From Tieghemiomyces parasiticus (Eukaryota; Kickxellomycota; Dimargaritomycetes; Dimargaritales; Dimargaritaceae), in assembly GCA_027575765.1 (NCBI GenBank), contig JANBPT010000574.1:1-30150 (forward strand): DNA of 30,150 nt, written 5' to 3'. The notes under the pieces were generated by a model. That model was not told where the DNA came from. It saw nothing but the letters and a program-made list of their open reading frames with translations, and did no database searches. This document shows positions 8,697-18,902 of the stretch, piece by piece; position 1 is the first letter of the stretch, and each line of letters begins with the position of its first letter. A program made the position numbers and the translations under genes.

Positions 8697-11600
8697 ATGG
8701 CCTCCGTCCCTCCGGCCGAGCCCATCGGCTCGCCCGTTCGACCGTCTGTAGGCAACCTCGTCGAGCCTGTGCCGCGCGGCCAGGAGTACGTACTCAAGGC
8801 ACTCTGCCCGCGCATCCTGGTGCTGTCCTCGCCTGAGGCCGACACCATCGTGCGTCAGCTGTACCATCTCGATCGCTTTGCGGACCTCCTGAAGCCCTTC
8901 GGCACCGGCATCCCTCTCCAGTGCCCCTTGCAAGATGGCCAGGGCCAGCCCTATATTTTGGAAACCCTCAACGTACGTTTCGCGGCCACCTTTACCCGGG
9001 CTCCCGCCGACCCCAACGAAGGGCCCCGGCTCGACGTGCCCGACGCCCTCGTCGCGCAGTCGTCACCTTTAGAGACCATAATGGACCGGGTAGCGGCGGC
9101 CATGGGCGAGACGGAATTGCCTGCTGACCTACGGACCGACCTGGCGGTGGCGGATGTGGATGTTTGGGCGCCTTGGTACGCCGAATACCGTCGAACCGCC
9201 CTACCCGGTATGGGCGTCATGGAACACGAAACCTTCGCGCACCCCGTGGCCGTCATCTACGTCGTGGCGTCTTCGCACCCGGATCCCGTCAAGGCCTACT
9301 TCACACTTAACGGCTCTGCAACCGCGATTGACGTCCGAACCCGCAGTGCGGCCGGGCCCGACCTCCCGGTACTCCACGTCATGGTACATGACGAGGCCCA
9401 GATCAGCCTAGCTGAGACCGAGGTGAAATTCGAACACACCCGCCGCACCATCGGCCAGCCCTGCTACCTACTTAAACTGAACGCCCACCGCACGCACCAC
9501 GACCTTATCCCAGAGCTCGGCGGCCAGGGTCCCCACGAGGATGTTAACTGTACTGCCCTCTGGACCCAGCACCAGCGGGTGTTTGGCGACATTGCATACG
9601 CCCCGTTGCCCACTAACCACCCACCACAGACAGCGACGGAAGGCGGTCAGCCATCCGCCTCCTCACCGCCACCGTTGTCCATTACGCCCTCCCAGCAGCT
9701 AGCCGCCGCCGACCTGGCTGCCCTCCGTGGGTTTGTCAAGCTTTTCCTCAATCGGTACGTGCTGATGCACATGCAACGCTGCATCCGCGATCTTACGGAA
9801 CAGGTGGCCAACGCCCGCCGTGGGATTACGGGTCGCCTATTTACCGCGGGCCGAAAATACTTTGGCAACCAGAACCGGCCCCACCTGATTTCCGCGGGCA
9901 ACGCCGCCGCCGCTGCCGCCGGTGGGGGTCCCTACGTTTACCATGCCGAGTCGGCCGAGGCAAAGCTCCGCAAGCTGGCCGATTATGCCTTCATGCTAGG
10001 CGACTATCGGCTGGCCCTCTCCATCTACCAGACCGCCAAGCGCGATTACGCGGCCGACAAGATGGCCGCCTACCTGGCCGGGGCCCAGGAGATGATCGGG
10101 GTATGTAAACTATTAACTCTTCCGGCGGCCACCCGCGCCGAGTATGACGGCAACTTCGACGAGGCCGCTGTCCTTTATGCACGCTGTCGCTTACCACGCT
10201 TCGTGCGCCGGTCTGTCCTTCTCTACTATGAGCTGCTGCACGCCCGCGACCAGTACGTCGACGCCGCCGCCGCCCTGACCCGGGCCGGCCTTGCCCGCGG
10301 GGCCGTAGGTGACGGAGCCTTTCTACTGGAGCAGGCCGCCCTCTGCCACCTCAAGGCTGATCCGCCCCACCCGCGTAAGTTTGCCTTGCACTTTGTCCTG
10401 GCCGCCCGCCAGTTTGCCCGCGATCGATACCCAACCCTGGCGGCACGCGACTATCGCATCACCGCTACCTTGTTCGCCCGAGCGCAGTGGCCGGCCGCCC
10501 GGGACCACGTCTACCAAGCCCTGGGCGAACAGGCTCTTCAGGCCCACAACTACCGGGCAGCTGTAGAGTACTACTTCCGCCTGCTGGCCGAGACCGCGGT
10601 TATATCCCTCGCCGGCGCCGATCCCGCCACTGACGATCCGCCTCTGGCCGACACCGTGGCAGTGGTACCCGCGTCGCTCCGTACGGCCCCAGAGATTCAG
10701 GCCCGGTACCTGGCTGAATTACTTCACCTGTATGGTCAGAACCTGTCCGCGTTTGCCACGGCGAACAGTCGGGTCCAAGTCCCAGACCTTGCAGTCCCCC
10801 TTGTGCCGGCCCGGTCCGCCCGAGTGTCCCTGGCCCCCGGTGAGGCTGCCCTACAAGACTCCCTGCTAGACTGGGTCACCGGGAAGGAGGTACCGGATGG
10901 CCCCGGCGCCAGCGAACGGTGTTGCGCAGTGGGGGAGCCCGTGGCGGTGACACTGACGATAGGTAACCCACTGCTTGTGGAACTGGTCCTGCAGAACGTG
11001 GCCGTTGTTTGCATGTATTCCTCGGACAGCGAAGATCCGGTGGATTCCGAGGCTGAACTGACCTACGAAGCCGGCGTCGTCCAGGAAGTCAAACTGGCCG
11101 GTGGGAGCGAAGTGCGAGTGGCCCTGACCGTCGTTCCACAACGGGCCGGGACCTTCCGCGTGACAGGTCTCCACTACCTGCTTATGGGAATTGTGCCCTG
11201 TTCCCGTACCCTCCACCGTCGTGGCGCGCGGCTCAACCTCACCAAGGAACAGCGTCTCCACCGCACCTACGCCCCAGATACCGCCCTTACCTTCCGCGCC
11301 GTCCTGGACCTCCCGGCAGCCGTCGTCCGGCTCCCTGATGAGTTTCCCGAGGTGCTTCAATCGGGCGAGTGCCAACCCGTGACCATCGAACTTACCAACC
11401 GTGGACCCATCCCAATCGACCTCCTGCGATTCCGGTTCAGTCACCCATCATTCTTTTTTGTTGGCGACCTGCTCCACCCGGCTGCGAACCTGTACGACGG
11501 CCTCGTGGGTGCGGCCGGTGAGGAAGCCGGACAGGGGTCCACTGGCGACCCTCAATCCTCCGCCGAGCCGGTTGGCCACTTTACCGTGGCCAATCAGCTT

Positions 11601-13400
11601 ACAGACCGGTCCACGGTCGAACTCCATCTAGTAGGCGCGCAGACCGGCGGCACCACGCCGTGGGACCACCGGCGGTCGGTACCCATTGCCCCCCTGGCTC
11701 CAGGCGAAACCCTCCGCCTCCCGCTCTGGGTCCGCGGCGACCGGGTAGGCCAACACGCCTTCACCGTCCATCTTGGCTATGGCACAAGTGGGCCCAGCGG
11801 GAATCCTGTGTTACGGACCGTAAAGGCGGGTTTGGGTTGCGTGGTCCAGCCATCGCTCAAGATCAACGCGTTCGTGCGCCCCGATGTCCAATCGCCTCGT
11901 GAACAGTCTCTGGGCATCGAGGTGGAGAACCTACAGCCGGATACCCGGTTCCGCCTCGTGCAGGTCACGGCAGTCAGTCCACACTTCACCCTGGCTCGTC
12001 CTGTCGGCATGGCAGACCCTGCTGAGCTGGGGCCCCGCCAGGCGGTGTTTCTGACCTTCCACGTGCGGCCCATGGCTGGGCTGGAGGCTACCGCGGAGTT
12101 TGGGGGTGATGATGTCCAACCTGATGGCCCGGCGGTGCACCTAGACCATGGAGCCGAGCGATTTACTGCCGACGCTGTCCGACAGCTGGTGCTCAGCACG
12201 CCGCGCCGCTGGACGAAACCCCCGGCCCTCACTTTGTACACCACCGACGTGTGTTTCGGTCCACGGCGCCTCCGCTGCGATCAGGACCCGCTGCGCGATT
12301 TTGTGTACAACGCGCGGGTCGCCTGGCGGCGTAAACACTTGCGCACCACCTACGCGACCCTGTCTGCCGCACAATTCCCTGAGCTGTTCACCACGTTTGA
12401 AAGCCACGACTTGGATATCGCTCTCTTCTGGGAACAGACAACGGGGCCGGCCGACTCCGTTACAATGCGCCGTGGTCACCACGCGATTACTGGGATCAAC
12501 CTTGGGGTTCCACTTAACTACCTCCGTGGCGTATTGCCGCCTTTACCCGACCCGGCCGCCGTGGGCGGTGGAGAGACCACCCGGACTCCGCTGACCCCCA
12601 CCCAGATGTTTTCCACCCCATCCACCGGCTCCGTGCACGCGGCGCCTAACGCTACCCTGGCGACGGTACCTCGGGCGCCCGAACGGTCAGAGCCGCTGTC
12701 GAGTCATCTATTTGGTAACATCCTGTTCGCTGAGACCCTGCGCGAAAAATGGGCCCTGGTTTCCGAGTTGGCCGACCCACCTCGGTACCGGGCCCACCCT
12801 AAACCAGTCCTACAGGTCACTCTGGTGGTATTGGCCGAGGAAGAGAATAAGGATTCCACCAAACTGGGGGAAGACGGGACAGCGATTCTCACTGCGACCG
12901 GAGCGGGCGGCGAAGAGACCCAACGGACTCACACTTTCACTACTCAGGGCCCGTTACTCCTGCCTGTGTGGGTCAGCGTCCGGAACGCCACCTGGTGCGC
13001 CCGGATCGAAGGCCGGCTCACACTGCACGCCGCAGCCCCCGTCCGCCGTGGCTTGCCGTCACGCGCCCCGGCCTCGATGGCCGTACCGCCCGCCATCTGG
13101 GTGGGTGCGACCGACCAGGACGTAATGCTCGAGCCGGGTGCTGAAACCACGTTCGTTGCTCGACTCTGCGTACCCCAACCGGGTACGTATAATATTAACA
13201 GCTGGCGCGTCGTAGGGCAGCAACAATACTTGCTGGACCTTATGCTACCGCCTAAGGACCCGATCCCAACGGTTAAGCTGGCCAAATCCTCTGGACCGCC
13301 GCGGCCCACCCAAGTGCTACTCGACCAGATCGGTGATACGGTCTACCCGGTACGCCAGGCCGCCCACGGGGCTCAGCTGGTAACGGTTAGCGAAACTTAA
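8697..13400 (+). CDS. TRS85: TRAPP III subunit Trs85/TRAPPC8
   Basis: A 1567-residue single-exon protein. Trs85/TRAPPC8 is the specific subunit of the TRAPP III tethering complex, which activates the Rab GTPase Ypt1/Rab1 at Golgi and pre-autophagosomal membranes. Visible family features are the N-terminal region (about 20-300) with the conserved stretch YILETLNVRF near 90 and a C-Y-L-L-K-L-N block near 260, and the R-D-L-T-E-Q-V to G-I-T-G-R-L-F segment near 360-385. A helical repeat region (about 420-680) includes R-K-F-A-L-H-F-V-L-A-A. Beta-sandwich Ig-like domains from about 740 to the end match the TRAPPC8 layout, including a W-R-R-K block followed by a D-I-A-L-F-W motif. Human TRAPPC8 is 1435 residues; the extra length comes from low-complexity inserts. 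ATG 8697 has A at -3 and G at +4. It converges on RPC37, with 211 bases between stops. Confidence 0.88.
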   Translation: MASVPPAEPIGSPVRPSVGNLVEPVPRGQEYVLKALCPRILVLSSPEADTIVRQLYHLDRFADLLKPFGTGIPLQCPLQDGQGQPYILETLNVRFAATFTRAPADPNEGPRLDVPDALVAQSSPLETIMDRVAAAMGETELPADLRTDLAVADVDVWAPWYAEYRRTALPGMGVMEHETFAHPVAVIYVVASSHPDPVKAYFTLNGSATAIDVRTRSAAGPDLPVLHVMVHDEAQISLAETEVKFEHTRRTIGQPCYLLKLNAHRTHHDLIPELGGQGPHEDVNCTALWTQHQRVFGDIAYAPLPTNHPPQTATEGGQPSASSPPPLSITPSQQLAAADLAALRGFVKLFLNRYVLMHMQRCIRDLTEQVANARRGITGRLFTAGRKYFGNQNRPHLISAGNAAAAAAGGGPYVYHAESAEAKLRKLADYAFMLGDYRLALSIYQTAKRDYAADKMAAYLAGAQEMIGVCKLLTLPAATRAEYDGNFDEAAVLYARCRLPRFVRRSVLLYYELLHARDQYVDAAAALTRAGLARGAVGDGAFLLEQAALCHLKADPPHPRKFALHFVLAARQFARDRYPTLAARDYRITATLFARAQWPAARDHVYQALGEQALQAHNYRAAVEYYFRLLAETAVISLAGADPATDDPPLADTVAVVPASLRTAPEIQARYLAELLHLYGQNLSAFATANSRVQVPDLAVPLVPARSARVSLAPGEAALQDSLLDWVTGKEVPDGPGASERCCAVGEPVAVTLTIGNPLLVELVLQNVAVVCMYSSDSEDPVDSEAELTYEAGVVQEVKLAGGSEVRVALTVVPQRAGTFRVTGLHYLLMGIVPCSRTLHRRGARLNLTKEQRLHRTYAPDTALTFRAVLDLPAAVVRLPDEFPEVLQSGECQPVTIELTNRGPIPIDLLRFRFSHPSFFFVGDLLHPAANLYDGLVGAAGEEAGQGSTGDPQSSAEPVGHFTVANQLTDRSTVELHLVGAQTGGTTPWDHRRSVPIAPLAPGETLRLPLWVRGDRVGQHAFTVHLGYGTSGPSGNPVLRTVKAGLGCVVQPSLKINAFVRPDVQSPREQSLGIEVENLQPDTRFRLVQVTAVSPHFTLARPVGMADPAELGPRQAVFLTFHVRPMAGLEATAEFGGDDVQPDGPAVHLDHGAERFTADAVRQLVLSTPRRWTKPPALTLYTTDVCFGPRRLRCDQDPLRDFVYNARVAWRRKHLRTTYATLSAAQFPELFTTFESHDLDIALFWEQTTGPADSVTMRRGHHAITGINLGVPLNYLRGVLPPLPDPAAVGGGETTRTPLTPTQMFSTPSTGSVHAAPNATLATVPRAPERSEPLSSHLFGNILFAETLREKWALVSELADPPRYRAHPKPVLQVTLVVLAEEENKDSTKLGEDGTAILTATGAGGEETQRTHTFTTQGPLLLPVWVSVRNATWCARIEGRLTLHAAAPVRRGLPSRAPASMAVPPAIWVGATDQDVMLEPGAETTFVARLCVPQPGTYNINSWRVVGQQQYLLDLMLPPKDPIPTVKLAKSSGPPRPTQVLLDQIGDTVYPVRQAAHGAQLVTVSET

Positions 13401-13548
13401 CTATGGGTGACCTGACTCCGAATTCATTCTCAAAAAATTTCCACACTTGCCCTTCCAAGATTGAGGTATCTGAATACGCCCTTGGCGGGTGTACGAATCT
13501 GATTGAACAATGGTGGCACAGATTGGACTGGTATGAAACAAGGTGAAA

Positions 13549-13554
13549 TTTATT
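13549..13554 (-). terminator. Candidate poly(A) signal of RPC37
   Basis: The minus strand reads AATAAA here, about 58 bases after the RPC37 stop at 13612. Position and sequence are typical. Confidence 0.6.
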
Positions 13555-13611
13555 GGCGGGGGGGGGTAGTGCGTGTTCAGATATTGGTACATGCTAGTGC
13601 CAGATTCAGAT

Positions 13612-14886
13612 CTAACTTGGCACCACCACCTCATCCGGCAACGTTTCCTTGGCCAGCTTTTCGAGGAACGTGGAGTTGGTATCCTCAGACAGAAGGGATT
13701 TCCTGGAGCGGGCCAGGAGGTAACTGTAGATGAGTTCCGACTGGCCGGACTGGGGTGGTGTACACAGGGTGAATGGATAGGCCGGAAGCATGCAGCAATT
13801 AGGTAAGGGAAAGTGGGGGGGGTGGCAGGCGTCAGATCCAGCATAGTACGTTGGACCTCTGTAGCACGCTATAGGAGAAGTGATAGGCCCTCCCAGAAAA
13901 CGAGTTAAGGCTACCTACCGTTGAGGGGAAATAATCCAGGGGCTGCCAAGGCTCTTCCTCGATCTGCTGCTTGAGGTAGGTTACGGAGGTCTTGCGCAGA
14001 TGGGCCAGCTCTTCGGCGCCAGGGTTGCGAACTTGCATCTACGGAGGACCAAAGCGGGGGAGGGAGGGGAGGAAGAGGGTAATAGAAGCAGCGGGGTCAG
14101 AGGTTTGCTGTATAACTATCGAAGAGACCAATGGCGGGTACATCCATTATGCCACCGTATAGTCTGGGTCGTTTAAAGCCGCCACTTACATTGATGGCCC
14201 TGGCCTGTGGCTGGGGCGCTGGACCCGAGATCTCAGCCTGCGATTCATCGTTGACCTTCTTGGCAGCTGACTTGACCTTGCTATCAATCACGTCCAGGTA
14301 CTTGAGCGACGGATACATCTGGACGAGCCGGGCGACGTCGGTAAGGTGGAGTTCGTCTGTGAGGAACAGGGATCATGGTACAAGGCAGCGGCGTACTCAC
14401 AAAGTCAGTTACGACGATATGGCTGACAGTCGGTCACCAATAGTCGAGGTGACGTGTTATTCCTGGTTACGTTCTCCCAATTCATCCAACCCCGTCTGGC
14501 GGGAGGAACTTACTGTTGCGCAGGATGCCGACCATATAACGGGTGTTGTTGGGAATGCTGTTCGACACCAAGGTGCGGGTATCCATGAGGCTCGGTCCGC
14601 CGTCGACCCCGTCTTGCTCGGCGTCGTAGACGGTACGCACCTGACGGTTGTTGAAGCCTAGTCCGAGATCCTCGCCCTTCTGCCGATTGTAAAGGACGCT
14701 GCGGGTGTCCAGGCTATAGTTTAGCTCGACAACAAAATTCTTGGGTTTGAGCCGGGCCGTTTTGGGGTATTCGAGGTCGGTCTCCACGCGGTGGGTCTCC
14801 TTGAGCGGGAACTGAAAGACGTGGAGGTGCTGACCGAGCTTGTCGGTGCGGAACACGTCGATTTCAGCAACCACTTTGTCTTCCAT
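13612..14886 (-). CDS. RPC37: RNA polymerase III subunit Rpc37/RPC5, four exons
   Basis: Exons run 14886-14514, 14356-14190, 14038-13919 and 13749-13612. Donors are GTAAGT, GTAAGT and GTAGGT; introns are 157, 151 and 169 bases. Phases match and give 265 residues, close to yeast Rpc37 (282) and much shorter than animal RPC5. With Rpc53, this subunit forms the TFIIF-like heterodimer of Pol III used in initiation, termination and reinitiation. Matching family features are V-V-A-E-I-D-V-F at the N-terminus, the phase-aligned F-Q-F-P and L-K-P-K blocks, L-M-D-T-R-T-L followed by N-N-T-R-Y, and E-L-H-L-T-D-V rebuilt exactly across intron 1. The E-E-E-P-W-Q-P-L-D-Y-F block of exon 3 and S-E-L-I-Y-S-Y-L-L of exon 4 also fit. 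The leader upstream of the start is pyrimidine-rich. The C-terminal exon is the least certain, but its frame and acceptor (CACCCCAG) fit. Confidence 0.88.
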
Positions 14887-15500
14887 ATTTGGCTATGTGG
14901 AGGGGGGCAGGGTAAAATGGCGTTGGAATGTGGAATGAGGAGCGATGAGAGAAAATAGAGTGAGCTGGAATGAAAAAAGGGTACAAAGAAAACGAGATCT
15001 ATAAGAATGCGTTGAGTAGCATCCGTACAGGTGTGCGTTTAAGGAGTCCCTCATCGCCAGGGTTTTGGCCTTAGGGTGGAGAGTGCCCCAGTGGGGTCGG
15101 TGTCGTTACGCTAACGATGGTTCAGCCACCCAGCGGCCCTGAGGCTATGTGATCTTGCCCAACTAAGGTTGGCACCCTGCCCTTGACGAGCCAATGTGCC
15201 GTCGAAGTGCGTTAAATTTATTACAGATATGGTGGTTGGGTACCACAGGATGGCTGTTTTTTTTGTTGGTTATTGTGGCGAAGACTTAGGTAACCTATTG
15301 TGGTCTTGATTAGCCATATGGCGGGTTCCAGCTAAGGTTGTCATGTAGTCAATGTGTCATTTGCAAGTCCGTCGTACTCCAGAAGCTGAACACGGGGTGC
15401 ATAGAGGGGGAGGGAGGGAAGGGGGGCAATGTATAACATAAAATAGCATTAAATTCGCGGTCGTGATGATATGCAATTACTTACTAGTTCTCTTCAGCTT
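14887..15500. other. Intergenic region upstream of RPC37 and downstream of the unknown gene
   Basis: No gene seen. On the minus strand the 75 bases before the RPC37 ATG are pyrimidine-rich. The minus strand reads AATAAA at 15222-15217, about 280 bases after the unknown gene's stop; it may be that gene's poly(A) signal, but this is weak. Confidence 0.45.
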
Positions 15501-16600
15501 TTAAAGATGCCCAAGCTGACAAGCATGAGTGTACAAGCCGCGGTGTGATCGTCATGACCACTCTACTTACTCGCTTGACGACTGGCTTGCACGGATTTAT
15601 TCCGTGGGGCAGCCACAAAGGATTTTGATCGTCCTCCGGGGGTCGGGCTGCGAGGACCTCGTTCAGGGCCCGGATCTGGCGCCGGGTCTGTCGGATATAG
15701 TTTTTGAGGTGGTGAACGACGGTGAGCCACGGGATCTGGTGGCGGGCATGGTTGAAAAGCCGGTTAACATCTTCCTGGGCAGACACCGGGAGAATGACCT
15801 CGCCGTACGTATCGATGCTTTCATTTGACTCCACAATCCGGTCCACGCTAAGCATGAGGGCCTGCAGCCCCGGCCGAGGAGAAGGTATATGGTGGAGCCG
15901 GAAGTCTGGGCTGAGGGGGGGGCCCCCAAGTGGAAGTTGATCCGACGGTGCGGTCGCGGCCGGCCCGGTGGCTTGGTCGCCAGGGTTTGCTGGGGGCACC
16001 GTGGCCATCGGAAAGAGCCGGTTAATGGTCGACATCAGCAAGAGCGGATCAAAGCAGTTGGGTCCGACGTGTTGGAAAAAGGCCTACCATATAGTGTGGT
16101 TCCGTACCAGTTTGGAAATTGTGATACGCAAAAGATACAGAGAGTTGTCAGATCAGATATTGGGGCCAACTACTAGGGGCTGGTTTATAAGGAGTGGGTC
16201 TAGCCCTTACGCTGCTTACCGCACGCTTCAGGGCGCAGACTGTGAATTCGTACAGCCGTGTCAGATCTTCGTAGGGGACAGGGGGGCCCTGATCAGCGAG
16301 GAAACGGGCATGGTAGTCGAGGAAGGCCCGCCGCTTTCGTTCCAACTGGTACAACCTAGTGAGGGTCTGGGCCAAGGTGGTGTCCTCTAGCAGTTCCGCC
16401 TGGCCAAGTTTAGCGGCAACTCCAAGTTCTGCGACCAGAAGACCTGTGGGCGTAGAAATTGGCGCTGTGCCGTCGGTTAGGCCGGTGGATTCGTCAACAA
16501 GTTTTTGAATGCCGACCAAGGTCCCAAGCACCGCGGTCAGCCCGGAGGCCCGTGACGGGTGGGCGTAGTAGTCCAAGAGGGCTTTGAGAAACTCGGTCAT
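15501..16600 (-). CDS. Protein of unknown function, three-exon model
   Basis: Proposed exons are 16600-16220, 16083-15571 and 15515-15501, with donors GTAAGC and GTAAGT. All junctions are phase 0, giving about 302 residues. I do not recognise the family. The N-terminal 130 residues are predicted mostly helical and rich in Leu/Ala. The exon 1-2 junction joins a conserved-looking stretch (L-Y-E-F-T-V-C-A-L-K-R-A then F-F-Q-H-V-G-P-N-C-F-D-P-L-L-L). A Pro/Ala/Gly-rich linker follows (about 150-190), then a second helical segment with many Arg/His (about 195-290). There is no signal peptide, membrane segment or catalytic motif. The C-terminus is uncertain: a second acceptor (TTAAAAG, exon from 15497) gives an equally short alternative end. 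The frame also extends upstream of 16600 with further ATGs, but these lack gene-like composition. Confidence 0.6.
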
Positions 16601-17126
16601 TGCAGACAAACCCGAATTCGAGTGTGCGTGGAAAGATTTGTAGGCGGGTGAGCGCAGGGGACTGCCCGAACGAAATGGCTGTGGCCGAATGGATGTAAAG
16701 GGGGAAATGGAAAAGCCCCGAAGTCCAAGGCGTTGAAGGGTGGCTGTAAAATTTGCAAGTAGCCTAGCAGGGGGTAGCGGACCTGAAAAATATACAGGCA
16801 GTGGGGCGCATTCCATCCGCATTGTACATTCCGGGTTGTAGACTAGTACACACGTTGAGTGGGTCTTTTTGGCGCCTAGCGTGCTGCCTTGTTAGGCCAT
16901 TGAAAATTGTATTAAGTCCTATTACCGCCCCCCCTGTGCAATTCAGGGGTTTAGACCCTAGGATACAAATCTGGCTGTCAGCCGTGCGCTATCTGGGCCA
17001 TTCTTGGTCAAACCAATCTAATCGTTGCGTTTGATTTAATTTGAGAACACAGGGCTCGACCCGTTCAGCAAACATGTCCACAGTCAAAATCCGACGAAGT
17101 AACGATACCGCCAACTACGCCTGGGC
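16601..17126. other. Intergenic region between the unknown gene and the CS/TTLL12-like gene
   Basis: It holds the upstream region of the unknown gene and the 3' side of the CS/TTLL12-like gene. I searched the minus strand for a tubulin-tyrosine-ligase catalytic domain continuing the upstream gene and saw none. Confidence 0.45.
17035..17040 (-). terminator. Candidate poly(A) signal (ATTAAA) of the CS/TTLL12-like gene
   Basis: The minus strand reads ATTAAA, the commonest variant hexamer, about 87 bases past the stop at 17127. Confidence 0.4.
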
Positions 17127-18902
17127 TCAGAGCGTCACCGGCCGTGTCAGGCGGTAGTCGCGGGTCACGACCTCACCCTGCTGCAGATTGGCAAGGGGCC
17201 AGAGCAGATTGTAAGCGTTGATGGCTCCGCTGGTGGGCGAGCAGTAGAGAAAGGAGTAGCAAGCGCAGTTCGGGTCACGGCTGTCGACGATCGCGTTACC
17301 CACTTCGTCCATCACGTACCAGACGACATCCTGGCGCGTCTCGCCCGATTCAGCCACGTGAACGTACTTGTAGGCCTGGAGGAACGGGGCCAGGGCGTCC
17401 GCCACGGTCCGGGCCTGGGCCTGCCGGCGGGCCATGTCGAACCGAGTCTCGTGGTGGATCAATTCCGGCCAGAGTGACCCGCCGCCGTCCTGCTTCTTCA
17501 GGGTAATGACCACTTCGCCGCTCTCTACCGATTAGAGTGGTACAGTGGATTGGGACAGGGTAGAAAGAGGGTGCATTAGCAGCCCTACACGGTTTAGCCC
17601 GCAGCATCAGGTTCTGGTGGTGGTACGGCGTAAGGTGGCCAAGCAGCCTTTTACCCTGTTGGTTGATACGCCCAGTACTCTACTTACCGATGGTCCACGT
17701 CGAATCGTCGGGCACGACGGCCGCGTAGAGCTCGCCATCGATGACGGCCTGTCGACCCGCGATCACAAGGCGGAGGTGGTGGGTCTTAATCTCACACTCC
17801 ACGTCGCTCGCCCGAAGGCCAGGACCCACCAGGGCGCGCACCTCGACGTAGTGCTCGACGCGGCCTCCTTCCACCGCCGGCTCTGAGTACTGGCGACAAG
17901 TGTAGTGACGGGTGGCCCACTCTTCCGTCGGCTGCGGCATGTCTGTCGCATTCGCCTCGCGTGCTGGGAGATTGGTAAAATAGATACAATTGTAGCGAAG
18001 ATACTGTTAGTGACAGCCAGGGGACATTGTCCAGGCTTCCGACCTATTAACCCACTCGGTGCCAAGTGGTCGCCTGACAGAATGTGCCGAGAGCTGCCAT
18101 CTGGACGTAAGCGGTCTGACGTACATTGCATCTGGCCTAGAATGTTTTCCTTGATGGTCTGTAGCATGGGCGTCTGCTCCTCCATGTAGGTGGCGGCCTG
18201 GATTGCGTTGAGCACCTCACAGTCCTCCTTGATCAGCAATTGTTCGGCGGTGGGGCGGCTAACATGGCCCTCGGTCATAACCATCTCAATTGACTGTTCC
18301 CATTCCTCAGGTGTGATGTCAGCAGGCCGGGCAGTGGTCGCATCTGCTTCGGCGCCGTTATCCTTGTCCTTTTCTTCCAGGTCCACGCCAACAACGCTAG
18401 CCAGGCGTCCTAGAAGGGCGTCGTTCAGGAGCAGCATCTGGTAGGGGTCCTTGAGGGTAGTAGCCCAGGCGTGATCGATCAAGTAAACCGCACTGAGGGC
18501 CGAAACGGAGAAAGGATAATTTGCGGCCAGGTTAGTCAGGAGGGAAAATCAGGGCGAGAGAGGGTCGCGTGCGGGTCGGCTCGGTCTGGTCGGCTTAAGC
18601 CAAATTTTTATGAGCCCAGGGCACCGTCGACGAGATACTTACCTCTCTTTGGCCACCTGGTCGGCCTTCACCACAAGGTGGTACTGCGATAAAGCCTTCT
18701 TGTCGCCCTCCTCGGTTTCCGTGAGCGCGAAGGAGCGGCCGGCGTCGAAGTTTTCGTGTGTGAGCTTCTCATACAGTTCCCGTTGCAGGGTGTCGGGGAA
18801 GCCGATGGCTTGCAGTTGGGTACGGTGAACGGCCACGAACTGCTGGAACGCCGCATCCGGATCACCCGGTACGGGGCTTGCGTTCTGGTTATTGACTACC
18901 AT
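17127..18902 (-). CDS. TTLL12-type N-terminal domain with a nested CS (NudC/p23-like) domain, no ligase domain
   Basis: Exons are 18902-18643, 18492-18125, 17963-17688 and 17524-17127. Introns are 150, 161 and 163 bases with GTAAGT, GTACGT and GTAAGT donors. The phases fit and give 433 residues. Residues about 20-55 (ending K-L-T-H-E-N-F-D-A-G) and L-I-D-H-A-W at 91-96 match the N-terminus of tubulin-tyrosine-ligase-like 12, as do V-W-Y-V-M-D-E at 369-375, L-L-W-P-L at 408-412 and E-V-V-T-R-D-Y at 419-425. Between them, residues about 222-322 form a CS domain: D-V-E-C-E-I-K, I-D-G-E-L-Y and S-T-W-T-I-E, then V-V-I-T-L-K-K, the last block rebuilt across intron 3. The protein stops just where TTLL12 would continue into its ATP-grasp ligase. 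CS domains commonly contact Hsp90, dynein regulators or other chaperone clients. A chaperone-adaptor or microtubule role is inferred, not shown. It is divergently transcribed from ATR. Confidence 0.8.

Noticed and set aside
13557..13566. Runs of eight or nine G (also near 5970 and 19260)
   Set aside because: Single homopolymer tracts in spacers with no repeated partner blocks; more likely slippage-prone sequence than a functional quadruplex.
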